Assembly: GCA_963767475.1 (NCBI GenBank)
Contig: CAVYEI010000002.1
Location: 1,116,001-1,180,000, forward strand
Length of the DNA: 64,000 nucleotides
Direction of reading: 5' to 3'
From: WHSW01 sp963767475
Lineage (GTDB): Bacteria > Actinomycetota > Thermoleophilia > Solirubrobacterales > 70-9
The notes under the pieces are model-generated. The model did not search any database. It was not told the origin of the DNA and saw only the letters and a list, made by a program, of their open reading frames with translations. This document shows, piece by piece, positions 16,224-24,349 of the stretch (the first letter of the stretch is position 1; each line of letters starts with the position of its first letter). Both the position numbers and the translations under genes were made by a program.

Positions 16224-17132
16224 GTGATCGTCGGACTCGCACTCGCGCTCGGATGCGCCGCTGCCACCAGCGTCGCCTTTCTGCTCAAGCATCGCGGCGC
16301 CGTCCTGGCGCCGCCGGTGGAGGTCCGGCGGCCGCTGCGAAGCGCCAGCGGCCTCTTTCACTCGCGCTGGTTCGCGATCGGCTTGCTGGTCGCGGTCGGC
16401 GCCTGGGGCCTCCACGTCGGCGCCCTCGCCCTGGCGCCGCTCTCGACCGTGCAGGCGGTGCTCGCCGGAGGGCTGGTGTTCCTCGCCGTGTTCGCGGAGC
16501 GGTTCTTCGGCCTGGCGCTCGGACGCCGCCAGTGGGCGGGCGTGGTGATCACGGCGACCGGGCTCGCGATCATCGGGCTGACCTCGGGCAGCGGGGACGC
16601 CGAGCCGCCCGAGTATGCGGTCGCGGCTTTGATTGCGATCGAGTGTGGCGTGCTCGTCGTCGGCATTGGAATCGCCGCCGCCTCGACCCACCGCCGCGTG
16701 CCCTCGGCGGTGCAGGGACTGCTTCTCGGCGTCGCCGCGGGCGCGCTCTTCGGCGTCTCCGACATCGCGATCAAATTCCTCGCCGACGACATTGCCAGCG
16801 GCATCCTGGAGCTGATCAGCCCGTGGACGGCGGCGGCGCTGATCGCCTCCGTCGCCGCCTTCTATGCCTCGGCGCGCGGCCTGCAGATCGGCCCCGGCGT
16901 CGAGGTGATCGCGCTGACCTCGGTCGCGGCCAACCTGACCGCGATCGTCGGCGGCATCCTCATCTTCCGCGACCCGGTCGGGACCGGGGCGCTGGAGATC
17001 GTCGGGCGGATGCTCGCCTTCTGCCTCGTGATCGCCGGATCGGCGCTGATCCCGGGTCCGGTCCGTGCAACCGAGGCTTCGCCGCCGGCCGCACGCGCGC
17101 CGGAGCCCGGCTCCCCGGAGTCTCTCGCCTAA
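16224..17132 (+). CDS. DMT/EamA-type membrane transporter
   Basis: A 302-residue protein with about ten hydrophobic segments in two halves. The first half starts IVGLALALGCAAATSVAFLLKHRG and contains LSTVQAVLAGGLVFLAVFAERFF. The second contains GALFGVSDIAIKFLADDI and VIALTSVAANLTAIVGGILIF, the typical end-of-repeat motif of drug/metabolite transporters. The arrangement resembles NIPA-like or EamA permeases. The substrate cannot be read from sequence. It starts at GTG and precedes lgt by 12 bases, so the two may be co-transcribed. Confidence 0.82.
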   Translation: MIVGLALALGCAAATSVAFLLKHRGAVLAPPVEVRRPLRSASGLFHSRWFAIGLLVAVGAWGLHVGALALAPLSTVQAVLAGGLVFLAVFAERFFGLALGRRQWAGVVITATGLAIIGLTSGSGDAEPPEYAVAALIAIECGVLVVGIGIAAASTHRRVPSAVQGLLLGVAAGALFGVSDIAIKFLADDIASGILELISPWTAAALIASVAAFYASARGLQIGPGVEVIALTSVAANLTAIVGGILIFRDPVGTGALEIVGRMLAFCLVIAGSALIPGPVRATEASPPAARAPEPGSPESLA

Positions 17133-17144
17133 TCTCCACCCGCG

Positions 17145-17939
17145 ATGCAACCCGAAATCGATCTCGGCCCAGTCACCCTGCAGACCTTCGGGATCATGTT
17201 CGCGCTCGGGTTCGTCGCCGCGGGGCTGCTGGTCGCGAAACGCCTGCGAGAGCTCGACAAGCCGGTCGACTGGGCCTATGAGCTGGTCTTCGCCGCACTG
17301 ATCGGCGGGATTGTCGGCGCGCGGCTCGACTTCGTGATCCAAAACTACGACGAGGTCTCCGACGATCTGCTCGGCAACATCTTCTCGGGCTCGGGGCTGG
17401 TCTGGTTCGGCGGCGGGATCGGCGGCGCGATCGGCGTCCTGCTCTGGGCTCGGTGGCGAAAGATGCTCAACCTCACCCTGCTCGACATCTGCGCTCCGGG
17501 GCTCGCGATCGGCTACGCGATCGGGCGGATCGGCTGCCAGCTCTCCGGCGACGGCGACTACGGCATCCCCTGGGACGGGCCGTGGGCCATGGCCTACCCG
17601 GACGGCACCGTGCCCACCGACGTCGCCGTCCACCCGACCCCGATCTACGAGACGCTGGCGATGTGCCTCGTCACCTACGTCCTCTGGCGCCTGCGCACCC
17701 GCTTTCAGCCCGGTCTGCTGTTCGCCCTCTACCTCGTGCTCGCCGGCGCCGAGCGCTTCCTGGTCGAGTTCATTCGCCGCAATGAGGATGTCGCCCTCGG
17801 CCTCACCCAGGCCCAGCTGCTGAGCGTGGCGATGATCGTCGCCGGGGGTGCCTGGATCGTGGTCAAGGCCCGGCGCGGCGAGCTCTATGCGGTCGGTCGC
17901 GAGCCGCCGGCCGCCACCGCGCCCGAGCCGAGCGGCTAG
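17145..17939 (+). CDS. lgt: Prolipoprotein diacylglyceryl transferase
   Basis: A 264-residue polytopic membrane protein. The Lgt signature appears as GYAIGRIGCQLSGDGDYG (usual form GRxGNFxNxExxG), followed by HPTPIYE. The early segment LIGGIVGARLDFVIQNY carries the conserved Gly-Ala-Arg. Lgt moves diacylglycerol from phosphatidylglycerol to the lipobox cysteine of lipoproteins. Several predicted lipoproteins in this window (20764, 22125, 32457) would be its substrates. Its stop shares CTAG with the convergent SDR gene. Confidence 0.93.
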   Translation: MQPEIDLGPVTLQTFGIMFALGFVAAGLLVAKRLRELDKPVDWAYELVFAALIGGIVGARLDFVIQNYDEVSDDLLGNIFSGSGLVWFGGGIGGAIGVLLWARWRKMLNLTLLDICAPGLAIGYAIGRIGCQLSGDGDYGIPWDGPWAMAYPDGTVPTDVAVHPTPIYETLAMCLVTYVLWRLRTRFQPGLLFALYLVLAGAERFLVEFIRRNEDVALGLTQAQLLSVAMIVAGGAWIVVKARRGELYAVGREPPAATAPEPSG

Positions 17940-18688
17940 ATCGAGCGCAGCAGGCCGCCGTCGATCGGGATCGAGGCGCCGGTGATGTACGCCGCCCGGT
18001 CCGAGCACAGGAACGCGACCAGCTCTCCGTATTCCTCGGGCCGTCCCAGCCGACCGGCCGGAACCTCCTCGGCGGCGTGCTTCTCCATCTCATCCCAGCC
18101 GCCCCAGTTCGCCGCCAGCCTCTCGGTGGCAAAGCGGCCGGTGGCGATGTCGTTGACCGTGACCCCGTCGGCGGCGACCTCGCGCGCGAGCATCTTCAGG
18201 AACCCGACCAGGCCGGGCCGGTGTGAGTTCGATAGCGCCAGCCCCGGGATCGGCTCGCGGGTGGCGCTCGAGCCGACGTTGACGATCCGCCCCCAGCCGC
18301 GCTCGCGCATCGCCGGCAACGTCCCCTCGATCAGCACGCGCGGCGCGAGGACCAACGAGTCGTAGGCCGCGCGCCAGTCCTCCAACCGGGCGTCGAGCGC
18401 CGTCCCGAGCGGCGGGCCGCCGGTGTTCGTGACCAGGATCTCGATTGGGCCGAACGTCGCCTCGACATCGCCCGCCAGGCTCGCCAGCCGGGTGAGCTCT
18501 GCGGTGTCGTACTCGAACACCGCGGTCTCGCCGTCGATCTCGGCGGCGGCGGTCTCGAGCCGGGCACGCGAGCGGCTCGCGATCGCCACCCGGGCACCCT
18601 CGCGCGCCAGCACCTCGGCGATCCCCTTGCCGATGCCCTTGCTCGCGCCCATCACCAGGGCGACCCTTCCTTCGATCCCGAGTTCCAT
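17936..18688 (-). CDS. SDR-family oxidoreductase lacking the classical catalytic Tyr/Lys
   Basis: A 250-residue short-chain dehydrogenase fold. The cofactor loop is GASKGIGKGIA, NTGGPPLG replaces the usual NNAG, the catalytic-region Ser lies in VGSSATREPIPG, and the C-terminus SDRAAYITGASIPIDGG is typical. Where classical SDRs have YxxxK, this one reads S-N-S-H-R. It therefore belongs to the 3-ketoacyl-reductase-like subgroup without a standard tetrad. The substrate is unknown. It overlaps the lgt stop convergently. Confidence 0.88.
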   Translation of the reverse strand: MELGIEGRVALVMGASKGIGKGIAEVLAREGARVAIASRSRARLETAAAEIDGETAVFEYDTAELTRLASLAGDVEATFGPIEILVTNTGGPPLGTALDARLEDWRAAYDSLVLAPRVLIEGTLPAMRERGWGRIVNVGSSATREPIPGLALSNSHRPGLVGFLKMLAREVAADGVTVNDIATGRFATERLAANWGGWDEMEKHAAEEVPAGRLGRPEEYGELVAFLCSDRAAYITGASIPIDGGLLRSI

Positions 18689-18735
18689 CGCATGGAACCT
18701 AGTACGCCCGGCGAGTGGGAGGTAGGGTGCGCGCG

Positions 18736-19689
18736 ATGGCCGAGCCGGATCTCTACGAGCGCCTCGTCGCCGCCGCCGACGGCATTTACGGAGGCGGCCG
18801 CTCGGCGACCCGGGCGCTGCACGCCAAGGGCGCCTGGTGTGAGGGCACCTTCACCGCCGCGCCAGGGGCGGCGACGCTATCCAAGGCGTTCCACTTCAGC
18901 GGCGAGCCGATCACCGCGCTGATCCGCTTCTCCAACGGCCCCGGCGACCCCGAGGCCGACGACGCCGAGCGCGAGGCGCGCGGCTTCGCGGTCAAGCTCC
19001 GCGGCGGCGACGGCGAGGAGACCGACGTCCTCGCCACCACCACGCCCGCGTTCGTCACCCGCACTCCGGAGGAGTTCCTCGAGCTGCTCGAGCTCCGCCG
19101 CCCCGACCCCGAAACCGGCCAGCCCGACTTCGAGAAGCTGGGCGCGTTCCTCGCCGCCCACCCGGAGGCCCAGACCGCGATCCAGGGCACGGTCGGGGTC
19201 GAGCCGCTGGCCAGCTTCGCCACCGGCGTCTTCTTCTCACCCCACACCTTCTGGCTGATCGACAAGGCCGGCGAGCGGACGCCGGTTCGCTACCGCTGGA
19301 TCCCGGAGGCGGGCGAGCAGCGGCTCGCCGACGACGAGGCGAAGGCGCTCGGTCGCGACTACCTTTACGACGACCTCGCCAAGCGCCTCGCCGGCGATGG
19401 CACGATCGGTTTCCAGCTTCGCCTTCAGCGGCCGGCCGCCGACGACCCGCTCGACGACCCGACCGCGCTCTGGCCCGAGGATCGCGAGCTCGTCGACGCC
19501 GGCCGGCTCGAGATCACGGCCGCCGTCGACGATCCCGAGCGCGACGACCGCATCGACGTCTTCGACCCGCTGCGCACCTGCGACGGGATCGAGCCGTCCG
19601 ACGACAAGATCCTGCACGCGCGCCGCCGGGCCTACTCGGTCTCCGCCTACCGGCGGTGGGGCCGGGAGCCTGGGCCCGTGCCCGGTTAG
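18736..19689 (+). CDS. Small catalase-family heme protein
   Basis: A 317-residue protein of the mono-domain catalase (srpA-like) group. The distal His is in ALHAKGAWCEGTF, the distal Asn in LIRFSNGPGDPEADD, and REARGFAVKLRGGDG is the conserved core. The heme-ligand Tyr region is probably HARRRAYSVSAYRR near the C-terminus. Such short catalases act as periplasmic or cytosolic peroxidases. The start at 18736 (MAEPDLYERL) has a strong GGAGG 13 bases upstream. The next gene's GTG overlaps its TAG stop, so the two are translationally coupled. Confidence 0.88.
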   Translation: MAEPDLYERLVAAADGIYGGGRSATRALHAKGAWCEGTFTAAPGAATLSKAFHFSGEPITALIRFSNGPGDPEADDAEREARGFAVKLRGGDGEETDVLATTTPAFVTRTPEEFLELLELRRPDPETGQPDFEKLGAFLAAHPEAQTAIQGTVGVEPLASFATGVFFSPHTFWLIDKAGERTPVRYRWIPEAGEQRLADDEAKALGRDYLYDDLAKRLAGDGTIGFQLRLQRPAADDPLDDPTALWPEDRELVDAGRLEITAAVDDPERDDRIDVFDPLRTCDGIEPSDDKILHARRRAYSVSAYRRWGREPGPVPG

Positions 19690-20669
19690 TGACTGACGTT
19701 CGCCAGGACTTCAAGCGCTCGTCGCGGTTCGGGATCGTCGGGATCGGCGTCGTCATGGTCGCCACCGCTGCGATCGCCCTGATCTTCGGCTCCAACAGTG
19801 CCAATCCCACCGGCGCCCTGATCGCGATCTTCGCGATCGTCTTCGGGTTCGTCGGCGTGCTCCTCTATCTGCAAAGACACGACGTCGACAGGGCCGAGGC
19901 GAAGTCGAAGCTGGAGGCGATCGAGCCCAGCGAGCCGGTCGTCGACCCGACCCTGGCGGACCAGATGTCGCTGCTCGCCGACCTTGCCACGGGACCGATC
20001 GACCGCGAGGCGATCGCCGCCGCATCCGGGCGCACCTGGGCGATCGCGCGGGGGTCGATCGGCTCCGGAGCTGTGCTGATGGTCCTGATCGCCTGCGCGA
20101 TGCTTCCCTGGCAGCTCTCGGCCGGCAAGGAGCGCTGGTCGCTCGTCGTCTTCGTTCCCGCGATCATCATCTACGCGGTCTACCTCTCGGCGCGCGTGAT
20201 CATGCCCGGCGGCACCCTCGATCAGGCCTACGACGCCTCCGGCCCGACCCTCGGCGCGCTCGGGCTCACCGAGGCCGAGCGGCCGAAGGTGAAGATCCGG
20301 CGTCAGCCGCTCGGGCCCCAGCCGCTCAAGCACGGGCTCGAGGGCGCGATCGCGTATACGGGAGAACGCCACGGCCGGCAGGTCTCGATCCGGATCGACG
20401 GCAGCGGCGTGACCACGACCCTCGGCGGTTCCGTTCACGGCTTCGACGTGAAGGCGAAATCCGAGCGCCTGCGAGCGACGTCCAGCTCGCCGGCCGCCGT
20501 CGCGGCGATGCTCGAGCCCTTGCGCGCCTCCTCGTACTGGAAGGGCGTCATCGTCCGCGGCGGCAACCACGGCGTCACGGTGGAGCGCACCGGCAGCGGC
20601 GGGGGCGAGCACTGGCTGCGGGATCTGTGGCTCGCCGAGCACCTCGCCGAGGCCGCCGGCCGGGCGTAG
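19689..20669 (+). CDS. Membrane protein of unknown function, coupled to the catalase gene
   Basis: About 326 residues. Two membrane segments lie near residues 12-55 (FGIVGIGVVMVATAAIALIFG, then GALIAIFAIVFGFVGVLLYLQ). Two more lie near 125-175 (IGSGAVLMVLIACAMLPW and LVVFVPAIIIYAVYLSARVI). The C-terminal half is a soluble domain of about 140 residues with KVKIRRQPLG and SIRIDGSGVTTTLGGSVHGF. I do not recognise the family. GTG at 19689 overlaps the catalase TAG by one base (TAGTG). Confidence 0.75.
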   Translation: MTDVRQDFKRSSRFGIVGIGVVMVATAAIALIFGSNSANPTGALIAIFAIVFGFVGVLLYLQRHDVDRAEAKSKLEAIEPSEPVVDPTLADQMSLLADLATGPIDREAIAAASGRTWAIARGSIGSGAVLMVLIACAMLPWQLSAGKERWSLVVFVPAIIIYAVYLSARVIMPGGTLDQAYDASGPTLGALGLTEAERPKVKIRRQPLGPQPLKHGLEGAIAYTGERHGRQVSIRIDGSGVTTTLGGSVHGFDVKAKSERLRATSSSPAAVAAMLEPLRASSYWKGVIVRGGNHGVTVERTGSGGGEHWLRDLWLAEHLAEAAGRA

Positions 20670-20710
20670 CGCCACATTGATCCGGCCCGGCTGACCCTGC
20701 GTAGGTGAGG

Positions 20711-20739
20711 GGGAATACGGGGAGCGAGCTTGCTCTCCG
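20711..20739 (+). promoter_or_regulatory. Possible ECF-type promoter before the ferritin-like/Tat cluster
   Basis: GGGAATAC occurs 46-53 bases before the ATG at 20764, close to the GGGAATAG box before the anti-sigma and secreted-protein genes. Thirteen bases on, the sequence is GCTCTCCG, which matches GCGTCCTT poorly. The -35-like element is therefore visible but the -10 is not convincing. Confidence 0.35.
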
Positions 20740-20763
20740 GTACCCAAATCACGGGAGTCACCG

Positions 20764-21432
20764 ATGAGCATCTCTCCTCCTCTTAGGGAGACCAGCGCCC
20801 TGAAGCGGATCGCTCGCGATCCGGTTTCGCGCCGGCGGTTCTTCGCCGTCTCGAGCGGGACCGGGGCGGCCGCTGCATTGCTCGCAGCGTGCGGCAGCGA
20901 CGACGAGACCTCGACCAGCACCACCGCCGCGGCCGACGAGGACGTGGCCTCGCAGTTCGGCGAGGGCGACCTCGGGATCGTCAATTACGCGCTCACCCTC
21001 GAGTACCTCGAGACGGCGTTCTACAACGACGCCGCCGCAAGCGGCCTGTTCAAGGGCGACTCGCTCGCCCTGATCAAGCAGATCGGCGCGGCCGAGCAGG
21101 AGCATGTCGACGCCCTCACGGCGACGGCGAAGCAGCTCGGCGGCAAGCCGGCAGCGGAGCCGAAGGCGGAGTTCCCGCTCGAGAACGCGGAGGACGTCCT
21201 GGTTCTGGCCGCAACGGTCGAGAATCTCGGCGCCGCTGCCTACCTCGGTCAGGCGGCGAACATCGAGTCGCCGGACATTCTGGCTGCCGCGCTCGCGATC
21301 CACTCCGTCGAGGGCCGTCATGCAGCCGCGCTCAACGTGCTCACGGGCGAGCCGCCGACCCCGGACGGCGCCTTTGCCCAAGGCGCGGACATGCAGACCG
21401 TCCTCGACTCCGTCCAGCCGTTCCTGGCCTAG
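20764..21432 (+). CDS. Ferritin-like domain lipoprotein with Tat signal
   Basis: 222 residues. The Tat motif SRRRFF (about residues 22-27) is followed by a hydrophobic stretch and a lipobox ending LLAACG, so it is probably Tat-exported and lipidated. The mature part is a four-helix ferritin-like domain with ligand-type residues NYALTLEYLETAFY, AAEQEHVDAL, AATVENLGAAAYL and HSVEGRHAAAL (Glu/ExxH pairs). It may bind a di-iron centre outside the membrane. It heads a run with a second ferritin-like gene, a cupredoxin and tatA-tatC. Confidence 0.88.
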   Translation: MSISPPLRETSALKRIARDPVSRRRFFAVSSGTGAAAALLAACGSDDETSTSTTAAADEDVASQFGEGDLGIVNYALTLEYLETAFYNDAAASGLFKGDSLALIKQIGAAEQEHVDALTATAKQLGGKPAAEPKAEFPLENAEDVLVLAATVENLGAAAYLGQAANIESPDILAAALAIHSVEGRHAAALNVLTGEPPTPDGAFAQGADMQTVLDSVQPFLA

Positions 21433-21462
21433 GAACGAAGGACCGAAAGAAAGGAACTGATC

Positions 21463-22128
21463 ATGCAACCGATCAACAACGCAAGCGGCGGCCTTACACC
21501 CGCCACATCAGGCGCCCCGGAGCTGGCGAAGATCGAGGTCGAGAACCTCAATCGGAGCACGTTCCTGATGCGCGGCATGCTCGCCGCCGGCGCCATCTAC
21601 GGAACCGCGGCGATCTCGCCGATGGTCCGCAAGGCGTTCGGGCAGGCGTCGATGGGCGACATCGACATCCTGAACTACGCGCTCACCCTCGAGTACCTCG
21701 AGGCCGCCTTCTACGAGGGCGCCGCGAAGACCCCGGGGCTGAGCAAGGAGGTCGCCGGCTACGTGAAGACGTTCGGCGAGGAGGAGCAGGAGCACGTCGA
21801 CGCCCTGACGACGACGATCAAGGATCTCGGCGGGACCCCTGTCGAGGCGCCGAAGGTCGACTTCGGCGACGCGTTCGAGAGCGTTGACAATCTGATCCCG
21901 CTCGCGATCACGTTCGAGGACACCGGCGTCAGCGCCTACAACGGCGCCGCCCCGGAGATCGAGTCGAAGGACCTGCTCGCTACCGCCGGCGGCATCGCCC
22001 AGGTCGAAGCGCGCCACGCGGCAACCATCCGCCTGGCCGCCGGGGAGGACCCGGCGCCGGATGCGTTCGACCCCAGCCTGACGATGGAAGAGGTCCTGAA
22101 GGCGGTCCAGCCGTTCGTGCAGTCATGA
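21463..22128 (+). CDS. Second ferritin-like domain protein with degenerate Tat-type leader
   Basis: A 221-residue paralogue of the preceding protein. The domain shows NYALTLEYLEAAFYEGAA, GEEEQEHVDALTTT, ITFEDTGVSAYNG and AQVEARHAATIRL. The leader NRSTFLMRGMLAAGAIYGTAA lacks the twin arginines and the lipobox Cys, unlike its neighbour. Its route of export is therefore unclear. It may be carried across as a partner of the first protein or stay anchored. The stop overlaps the cupredoxin start (ATGA). Confidence 0.87.
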   Translation: MQPINNASGGLTPATSGAPELAKIEVENLNRSTFLMRGMLAAGAIYGTAAISPMVRKAFGQASMGDIDILNYALTLEYLEAAFYEGAAKTPGLSKEVAGYVKTFGEEEQEHVDALTTTIKDLGGTPVEAPKVDFGDAFESVDNLIPLAITFEDTGVSAYNGAAPEIESKDLLATAGGIAQVEARHAATIRLAAGEDPAPDAFDPSLTMEEVLKAVQPFVQS

Positions 22129-22547
22129 GCGGGCGGCGGCGGCTGGCCGCCGTCGTCGCCTGTGCGGCGACCCTTGGCGGCGGGGTCGCCGCCGCCGGGT
22201 GTGGGGGCGGCGACTCGGACGATTCGACCGCGGCGGCCGCGACGACCTCCACTACTGCGGAGACGACAGACGCCGCCGCAGGCGGAGGCTCGGCCGAGGC
22301 GACCGACAAGGTCGAGATCGCCGACTTCAAGTACGACCCCGACGGCGTCACCGTCGACGCCGGCACCGAGATCACCTGGACGAATTCCGACGACGCCGCG
22401 CACACGGCGACCGCCGACGACAGCTCGTTCGACACCAGCGATCTCGACCAGGGCGACTCGGCCAGCGTGACGTTCGATGAGGCCGGGACGTTCACGTACT
22501 ACTGCCGGTTCCACCCATTCATGAAAGCGACGGTCGAGGTTCAGTAG
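22125..22547 (+). CDS. Cupredoxin (plastocyanin/azurin-like) lipoprotein
   Basis: 140 residues. The lipobox ends at Cys26 (VAAAGC), then a Thr/Ala/Asp-rich linker runs to about residue 58. A type 1 copper domain follows with ligands His93 (DDAAHTATAD), Cys127, His130 and Met133 (YYCRFHPFM). All four copper ligands are present. It is a likely electron carrier at the outer face of the membrane. The ATGA overlap with the ferritin-like gene suggests a shared redox role, for example metal oxidation; that is inference. Confidence 0.9.
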   Translation: MSGRRRLAAVVACAATLGGGVAAAGCGGGDSDDSTAAAATTSTTAETTDAAAGGGSAEATDKVEIADFKYDPDGVTVDAGTEITWTNSDDAAHTATADDSSFDTSDLDQGDSASVTFDEAGTFTYYCRFHPFMKATVEVQ

Positions 22548-22571
22548 GGCCTCGGCGGAAAAGAGAGACCA

Positions 22572-22799
22572 ATGCCCAACATCGGACCAATGGAGTTGGC
22601 GATCGTTCTGATCATCGCCCTGGTGATCGTCGGACCGAAGAAGCTGCCCGAGCTGGGCAAGTCGGCCGGCAAGGGGTTCCGCGAGTTCAAGGACTCGGTC
22701 ACCGGAAATCACGATGACGACGAGAAGCCGCAGCTCACCGCCACCGAGGCCGACGTCACCGAGACGGTGAACGGCGAGGTCGTCGCCAACCGTTCGTAG
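22572..22799 (+). CDS. tatA: Sec-independent protein translocase TatA
   Basis: 75 residues: N-terminal membrane helix MELAIVLIIALVIVGPKKLPELGK, the hinge GPKKLPELG, an amphipathic helix (SAGKGFREFKDSV), and an acidic tail. This is the canonical TatA layout. It precedes tatC by four bases and follows two ferritin-like genes and a cupredoxin gene. Confidence 0.95.
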   Translation: MPNIGPMELAIVLIIALVIVGPKKLPELGKSAGKGFREFKDSVTGNHDDDEKPQLTATEADVTETVNGEVVANRS

Positions 22800-22803
22800 A
22801 ACC

Positions 22804-23583
22804 GTGGCGCGACTGAAGGCGAGCAAAGCCGGCCCCGCCGACGAGCTCAGCGTCGTCGAGCATCTCGACGAGCTGCGCACGCGGATCATCGTCTGCGCGA
22901 GCGTGCTCGCGGCGGCGGTCGGCCTCTGCTTCTGGCAGAACGACCTCCTGCTCGGGGTCGCCAACGCTCCTCTTCCCGGCGATCGTGAGCCGATCACGCT
23001 GGGGGTTACCGAGCCGTTCTTCACCACGGTGAAGTTGTCGCTCTACGCGGGCATCCTGCTCGCCCTGCCGGTGATCCTCTACCAGGCCTACTCGTTCATC
23101 CTGCCGGCGTTCAAGCCCGCGGAAAAGAAGGTCGTGCTGCCGCTTTTGATGATGATCCCGGTGCTGTTCATCGCCGGAGCCGTGTTCGCGTACGTCATCG
23201 TCATGCCCGCGGCGCTCAATTTCCTGCTCAGCTTCAACGCCGACGAGTTCAATATCGAGGTCCGAGGCAGCGAGTACTACGGCTTCTTCATCCTCACCCT
23301 GATCTCCGTCGGGTTGCTGTTCCAGATCCCGGTCGGCACCCTCGCGGTCACCCGCCTTGCGATCGTCACCCCCGAGCAGCTCGCGGCCAACCGGCGCTAC
23401 GCGGTGCTTGCGATTGCGATCGCCGCGATGTTGCTCCCGGGCACCGACCCGGTGACGATGGTGATCTCGATGGCCCCGCTCTACGCGCTGTTCGAGCTCT
23501 CGCTGGTCTTGGCGCGCAGGTTCGGGCGCCCACCCGCCACAATCGGCGGATGGTCCGCCTCCTCCTCCTTCGGCTCTCCCTAG
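22804..23583 (+). CDS. tatC: Sec-independent protein translocase TatC
   Basis: 259 residues starting at GTG. The N-terminal signature LSVVEHLDELRTRI (with the essential Glu) is followed by six membrane segments, including ITLGVTEPFFTTVKLSLYAGI, LPVILYQAYSFILPAF and YAVLAIAIAAMLLPGTDPVTM. TatC is the receptor for twin-arginine signals. Together with tatA it forms a minimal system; no tatB is present here. The last 34 bases overlap the next gene. Confidence 0.95.
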   Translation: MARLKASKAGPADELSVVEHLDELRTRIIVCASVLAAAVGLCFWQNDLLLGVANAPLPGDREPITLGVTEPFFTTVKLSLYAGILLALPVILYQAYSFILPAFKPAEKKVVLPLLMMIPVLFIAGAVFAYVIVMPAALNFLLSFNADEFNIEVRGSEYYGFFILTLISVGLLFQIPVGTLAVTRLAIVTPEQLAANRRYAVLAIAIAAMLLPGTDPVTMVISMAPLYALFELSLVLARRFGRPPATIGGWSASSSFGSP

Positions 23584-24317
23584 CGGCCCTCGCCTGCTCC
23601 GCGTTCACGGCGGCGAGCGCCGGCGCCTCGGTGCTCTACGTCGGCGACAGCCTCGGGGTTGGCACGGCGCCGCAGCTCAGCACCCGGCTCGGTGGGACCC
23701 GGCTCGAGGTCGACGCCGTGAACGGGCGCCCGAGCTTTGCCGGCGTCGATGTCCTCGACTCGCTGATCGGCCCCGAGCACGACGTCGTCGTCTTCGACCT
23801 CGGCACCAACGACGACCCCGGGGCGCCCGCGACCCTGGCCGCCGATCTCGCCCGGGCGCGTGAGCTCAGCGGCGATCGCTGCCTGGTGATCGCGACGCTC
23901 AACCGTCCACCCTTGAACGGGGTTTCGATCGACGGCCTCAACCGCGCCGTGACCTCGTTCGCCGCCCGCGACACGAACGTCGCCCTGGTCGATTGGCGGG
24001 CCGCGGTAGCCCAGGACCGGGGGCTGCTGGTCGACGGGGTGCACCCCGACGCCGAGGGTTACGTGGTGCGCGCCGGCCTGTTCGCCGACGCAATCGCCTC
24101 CTGCTCTGCTTTCGGCGGCGGCTCGACTCCGTCGACTCCGCTCGAGCCCGAATCCGCCGCCGGCCTGCCGCCCGCCGCCTCGGCCGGCCGCAACACCGGC
24201 GGCGCCGGGCACCCGCCCGACTCCGACAAGCCCCGCCGCGGGGGCGGCGACACGCGGGTGGAAGCGCTGGCGACCGCGATCGCGCCCGCGGTCGCCACCG
24301 GGACCGACTTCGGCTGA
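23550..24317 (+). CDS. Secreted SGNH/GDSL hydrolase
   Basis: 255 residues. The signal peptide spans 1-27 (LLLRLSLAALACSAFTAASAGA). SGNH blocks are YVGDSLGVG (Ser nucleophile), VFDLGTNDDPG (Asn) and VDGVHPDAEGY (Asp-x-x-His). The middle motif is NRPP. After about residue 185 the tail is Pro/Ser/Gly-rich and possibly wall-associated. Members act as esterases or on O-acylated glycans. The start lies 34 bases inside tatC, implying coupling to it. Confidence 0.85.
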   Translation: MVRLLLLRLSLAALACSAFTAASAGASVLYVGDSLGVGTAPQLSTRLGGTRLEVDAVNGRPSFAGVDVLDSLIGPEHDVVVFDLGTNDDPGAPATLAADLARARELSGDRCLVIATLNRPPLNGVSIDGLNRAVTSFAARDTNVALVDWRAAVAQDRGLLVDGVHPDAEGYVVRAGLFADAIASCSAFGGGSTPSTPLEPESAAGLPPAASAGRNTGGAGHPPDSDKPRRGGGDTRVEALATAIAPAVATGTDFG

Positions 24318-24349
24318 GCGACCGGCGGCCGCTCAGCCGGCGCCCCGGG

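Noticed and set aside
16044..18008. Long minus-strand frame across the DMT transporter and lgt
   Set aside because: It is His/Asp/Arg-rich low-complexity translation opposite two clear membrane-protein genes; typical of high-GC shadow frames.
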